A DNA stretch of 64,000 bases from a bacterium (lineage in GTDB: Bacteria > Cyanobacteriota > Vampirovibrionia > Gastranaerophilales > UBA9971), in assembly GCA_037147175.1 (NCBI GenBank), contig JBAWVS010000006.1, forward strand, positions 1-64,000, written 5' to 3'. Below the pieces are notes generated by a model. That model searched no databases, had not been told where the DNA came from, and worked only from the letters and a program-made list of their open reading frames with translations. Shown here one piece after another: positions 63,960-64,000 of this stretch. The translations under genes and the position numbers were made by a program. Position 1 is the first letter of the stretch; each line of letters begins with the position of its first letter.

Positions 63960-64000
63960 ATGGAAATAAATACTATAAGGGTTAAAAGACCTATAAAAAT
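63960..64000 (+). CDS. Start of a gene running off the right edge
   Basis: Only 13 codons are visible (MEINTIRVKRPIK...). The strong AGGGGTGAG just before the ATG favours this start. The same frame is open from an ATG at 63882, adding 26 residues. TATAAT at 63853-63858 could be its -10. Product unknown; partial. Confidence 0.45.
   Translation, partial: MEINTIRVKRPIK

Noticed and set aside
1-64000. CRISPR array, prophage or transposase
   Set aside because: No regularly spaced direct repeats, integrase, transposase or phage structural genes were seen; the holin-superfamily protein at 54.2 kb fits a YqjE-like cluster instead.

Overview
The window is AT-rich, gene-dense bacterial chromosome: about 57 protein genes, two tRNA genes, and no rRNA, CRISPR array, phage or intact insertion sequence. 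The envelope genes (Mla-type MCE transporter, tripartite HlyD/ABC exporter, RlpA-like protein, YqjD/YqjE-like proteins) point to a Gram-negative cell. The mix of a DevBCA-like exporter, a GH57/DUF3536 glycosidase and several unrecognised secreted or disordered proteins suggests a non-photosynthetic relative of Cyanobacteria (Melainabacteria/Vampirovibrionia, perhaps Gastranaerophilales-like). That placement is inference from gene content and base composition, not from a marker gene. TTG starts with good ribosome sites recur (lysS, ruvB, the GGDEF gene, glnH).

Layout. 0-10 kb: lysS; a coupled HlyD-permease-ATPase exporter operon; two unrecognised low-complexity genes around a bidirectional terminator; an mlaE-mlaF-mlaD operon. 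10-15 kb: HEAT-repeat protein, RlpA-like secreted protein, ruvB, YibE/F-like membrane protein. 15-20.6 kb (minus): mtaB, then a tight ruvA-tyrA-gmk-coaBC-nif3 operon. 20.7-26.6 kb (minus): amino-acid permease, a tandem pair of WYL regulators, glutamine-dependent NAD synthetase, tRNA-Ser(CGA). 26.7-35.4 kb: secreted metallophosphoesterase, GAF-GAF-GGDEF protein, manC, SulP transporter, GH57 glycosidase. 35.4-39.2 kb (minus): a small duplicated RWYD protein, pyk, queE and a DnaJ with half a zinc finger. 39.4-43.8 kb: two hypotheticals, purU, a GNAT protein, yajQ. 43.8-47 kb (minus): tRNA-Met(CAU), prmC, prfA, thyX, rpmE. 47-50 kb: coupled trpB-tyrS. 49.6-53.6 kb (minus): an HExxH membrane protein next to a large M16 peptidase. 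53.8-54.8 kb: a YqjD/YqjE-like triplet. 54.9-58.2 kb (minus): rpsP, TPR/NHL protein, rnhB, rbgA, rplS. 58.3-63.7 kb (minus): glnQ-glnH-two permeases-TPR/HExxH protease-galT in one close-packed run. A gene fragment leaves the right edge.

Most genes are housekeeping: translation (lysS, tyrS, prfA, prmC, rpsP, rplS, rpmE, rbgA), DNA repair (ruvA, ruvB, rnhB), cofactor and nucleotide synthesis (nadE, coaBC, gmk, thyX, purU), tRNA modification (mtaB, queE). The accessory interest lies in the intergenic palindromic repeats, including a ~34-bp sequence repeated at about 7.1, 9.9 and 26.5 kb, in the two protease modules, and in several unrecognised small proteins. I saw no defence island, secondary-metabolite cluster or other obviously new multi-gene machine. 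The best candidates for undescribed biology are the TPR/HExxH protease inserted in the amino-acid importer operon and the HExxH-M16 pair.
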